NCBI RefSeq assembly: GCF_008831285.2
Contig: NC_045144.1
Span: forward strand, 18,367,716 to 18,431,715
DNA: 64,000 nt
Direction of reading: 5' to 3'
DNA from: Nymphaea colorata
Lineage: Eukaryota > Streptophyta > Magnoliopsida > Nymphaeales > Nymphaeaceae
Shown here: positions 62,640-64,000 of the stretch, piece by piece
How positions within the stretch are numbered: the stretch's first letter is position 1
How the letters are laid out: the number at the start of each line of letters is the position of its first letter
The notes under the pieces: model-generated
Database searches by the model: none
Told to the model about the DNA's origin: nothing
The model's input: the letters and a program-made list of their open reading frames with translations, nothing else
Program-made: the position numbers and the translations under genes

Positions 62640-63620
62640 AAATTAGTATTTTACAGAATTCAAAAAACATCAGTAAAGGTAGAACAAATGTGGGTGAAAA
62701 CTATCACCGGCATTTTCTCTACACACTTCGGATGTCAATAATAATTTTCACCGACGTTTACCAAACATCGGTAATAATTTTTAATGGTTAAGGTAAAATG
62801 AATGTCGGTGAAAACTTTCAATGACATTTTCTCTGCACATTAGCAAAGGTAGAACGAATGTTGGTGAAAACTATCACCGACATTTTTTCTGCACACGTCG
62901 GTGTGGACACCTTCACTGATGCATGATGAACATAGTTAAATAAACAATTATCAACATCTACTGATGTTAGTGATCATTTTCACTGACGCTTACCAAATGT
63001 CGGTAAGAATTTTTAGTGGTAAAGATAGAACGAATGTCGATGTAGGTAAAAGTAGAACGAATGTCAGTGAAAACTAGAACGAATGTCAGTGAAAGTTATC
63101 ACCTACATTTTCTCTGCAGATCGGTAAAGGTAGAACGAATGTCAGTGAAAACTATCACCGGCATTTTCTCTGCACAAGTCGGTGTGAACATCTTCAGTGA
63201 TGCATGATGAACGTACTTAAATAAACTATTATCAACATTTACCGGACATCAGTAATAATTTTCACCGACATTTATTGAACGTTGGTAAGAATTTTAATGG
63301 TAAAGGTAGAACGAAGGTCGGTGAAAACTATCACCGACATTTTTTCTGCGCATGTCGGGGTGGACGACACTGATGCATGATGAACGTAGCTAAATAAACT
63401 ATTATCAACATCTACCGAATGCCAGTAATAATTTTCACCGACGTTCACCGCACTTAGTAACAATTTTCAACGACACTCGGCTGGATGTTGGTCAAAAGTA
63501 CACCGACATTTATCCTAATGTTGCTAGGTGAACGTCAGTAAGAATATTCACCGACACTCGGCCGGATGTTGGTCAAAAGTACACCAACATTTATTTTCAT
63601 GTCGCTAAATCTTTGACCAG
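62640..63620. repeat. Tandem array of GTCGGTGA-type repeats in intron 2 of neprosin gene 2
   Basis: A unit of roughly 170-230 bases repeats several times. Shared words are GGTAGAACGAATGTCGGTGA, AACTATCACCGACATTTT, TCTGCACA..TCGGTG, TGATGCATGATGAACGTA and TAATTTTCACCGACGTT. Within each unit, short GTCGGTGA and TCACCGAC words are inverted copies. The array is missing from the matching intron of gene 1. Similar ACCGAC/GTCGGT arrays occur in the subterminal regions of plant CACTA transposons. The left edge CACTCTAAAA (62631) is suggestive, but no matching right end or target duplication is seen. Confidence 0.7.
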
Positions 63621-64000
63621 TGTTCAGCTTAACGACGAGGACGAATTAAGCATAAGCAAAAGAATTAGAAGTGGTAAGGAAAGGGTATATAATAGATACC
63701 GGACCTCATGGTCTGCAGGATTGTCGATAGCCAATGTTTTCATGGCTTTTGATTTGAGAAACGACCTGGCACGTGAACTTGCAAAATCTTGAAGAGCACT
63801 GAAATTGAGAGGCCCTGCCTTGGTGGCCTTGAGAACTGGAAAACTTCCTGGTGGGCAGCTTTCACTTTCTGTTCCACTTTCTGCTATTCTGCTGTCTCTC
63901 AACTTGTCACTTGTCTGTATATTCATGAGAAATATTATTAGCTGTTGTTACTGGTCTTTGTAGCGGAATTTTTTCCTTCAACTCTAGTCACATTTAGTAA

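Larger units (their letters stand above)
59771..63926 (-). pseudogene. Neprosin-family gene 2, 5' end outside the window, probably disrupted
   Basis: Minus-strand exons recognised: part of exon 2 down to 63705, then 62498-62337, 62213-62160, 61313-61143 and 60163-59771 (terminal, same length as the downstream terminal exon of gene 1). All internal junctions are phase 0. Landmarks: CPPGSFPV, YGGGEGTFSVW, EAGWM, VNPSVFGDARTRFF, WGGEI, GRHTSTQMGSGH and GGPGY. In exon 2, just before the KLRD codons, four extra bases relative to gene 1 shift the frame. The upstream frame then meets TGA at 63909-63907. A start at the in-frame ATG at 63926 would lack a signal peptide. Exon 1 is not in the window, so a rescuing splice cannot be excluded. 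Confidence 0.65.
51555..64000. repeat. Segmental duplication, copy B (with neprosin gene 2)
   Basis: Collinear with copy A from 27412 on, but with one inverted block (52601-54270), about 690 extra bases (54271-54957), loss of the A segment 31.24-32.15 kb, and loss of the A palindrome region (about 33.1-36.5 kb). A 1 kb tandem array is inserted in intron 2 of its neprosin gene. It continues past the window end. Confidence 0.8.

Noticed and set aside
62700-63620. CRISPR-like array
   Set aside because: Repeats are long, imperfect and directly adjoining, without regular unique spacers, in a plant genome.
62631-63640. Complete CACTA transposon in intron 2 of neprosin gene 2
   Set aside because: The putative ends (CACTCTAAAA and CACTGGTCAA inverted) do not match each other, and no 3-base target duplication flanks them.

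Overview
The window is nuclear DNA of a flowering plant. It has spliced genes with GT-AG introns, plant-only families (JAZ, TIR1/AFB, a plant DUF2828 protein, neprosins), a miR393 site, a Ty1/copia element primed by initiator Met-tRNA, and AT-rich gaps full of (TA)n and (CT)n tracts. The species cannot be named from the sequence.

Left third (1-27 kb): four ordinary single-copy genes. A six-exon JAZ jasmonate repressor (+, 3775-7828) sits behind three G-boxes. A short acidic protein with a CHZ-like histone-chaperone motif (+, 13125-13772) faces an intronless DUF2828/vWA protein (-, 15601-17547) tail to tail. A three-exon AFB2-type auxin receptor (-, 22387-25078) keeps the miR393 target site. 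Two of the four therefore belong to hormone co-receptor systems: the JAZ protein carries the degron recognised by COI1, and AFB2 is the F-box partner of Aux/IAA proteins.

Right two thirds (27-64 kb): a tandem segmental duplication built around neprosin-family genes on the minus strand. Copy A runs from about 27.4 kb to the upstream region of neprosin gene 1, and copy B from about 51.55 kb past the window end. Without the later copia insertion the repeat period is about 18.7 kb. The copies are collinear but rearranged. A 1.6 kb segment is inverted between them with a small TIR element at one edge. About 0.9 kb is missing from B next to a foldback element. A 2.3 kb imperfect palindrome is present only in A.

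Neprosin gene 1 (40268-44680) reads as a complete six-exon gene of 420 codons with every intron in phase 0. A second, splice-compatible terminal exon lies just downstream (39526-39918). Neprosin gene 2 (59771 to beyond 64000) carries only the downstream type of terminal exon. It has a 4-nt frame disruption in exon 2 and a 1 kb array of GTCGGTGA-type repeats in intron 2. Relics of the same exon 1 and upstream region recur at 32.1, 35.9 and 56.0 kb, so this promoter-exon block has multiplied repeatedly.

A nearly intact, young Tork-like copia retrotransposon (45158-50563) has landed 478 bp upstream of neprosin gene 1. Its LTRs are 661 bp each with three differences seen, the target duplication is perfect, and there is one in-frame stop in gag.
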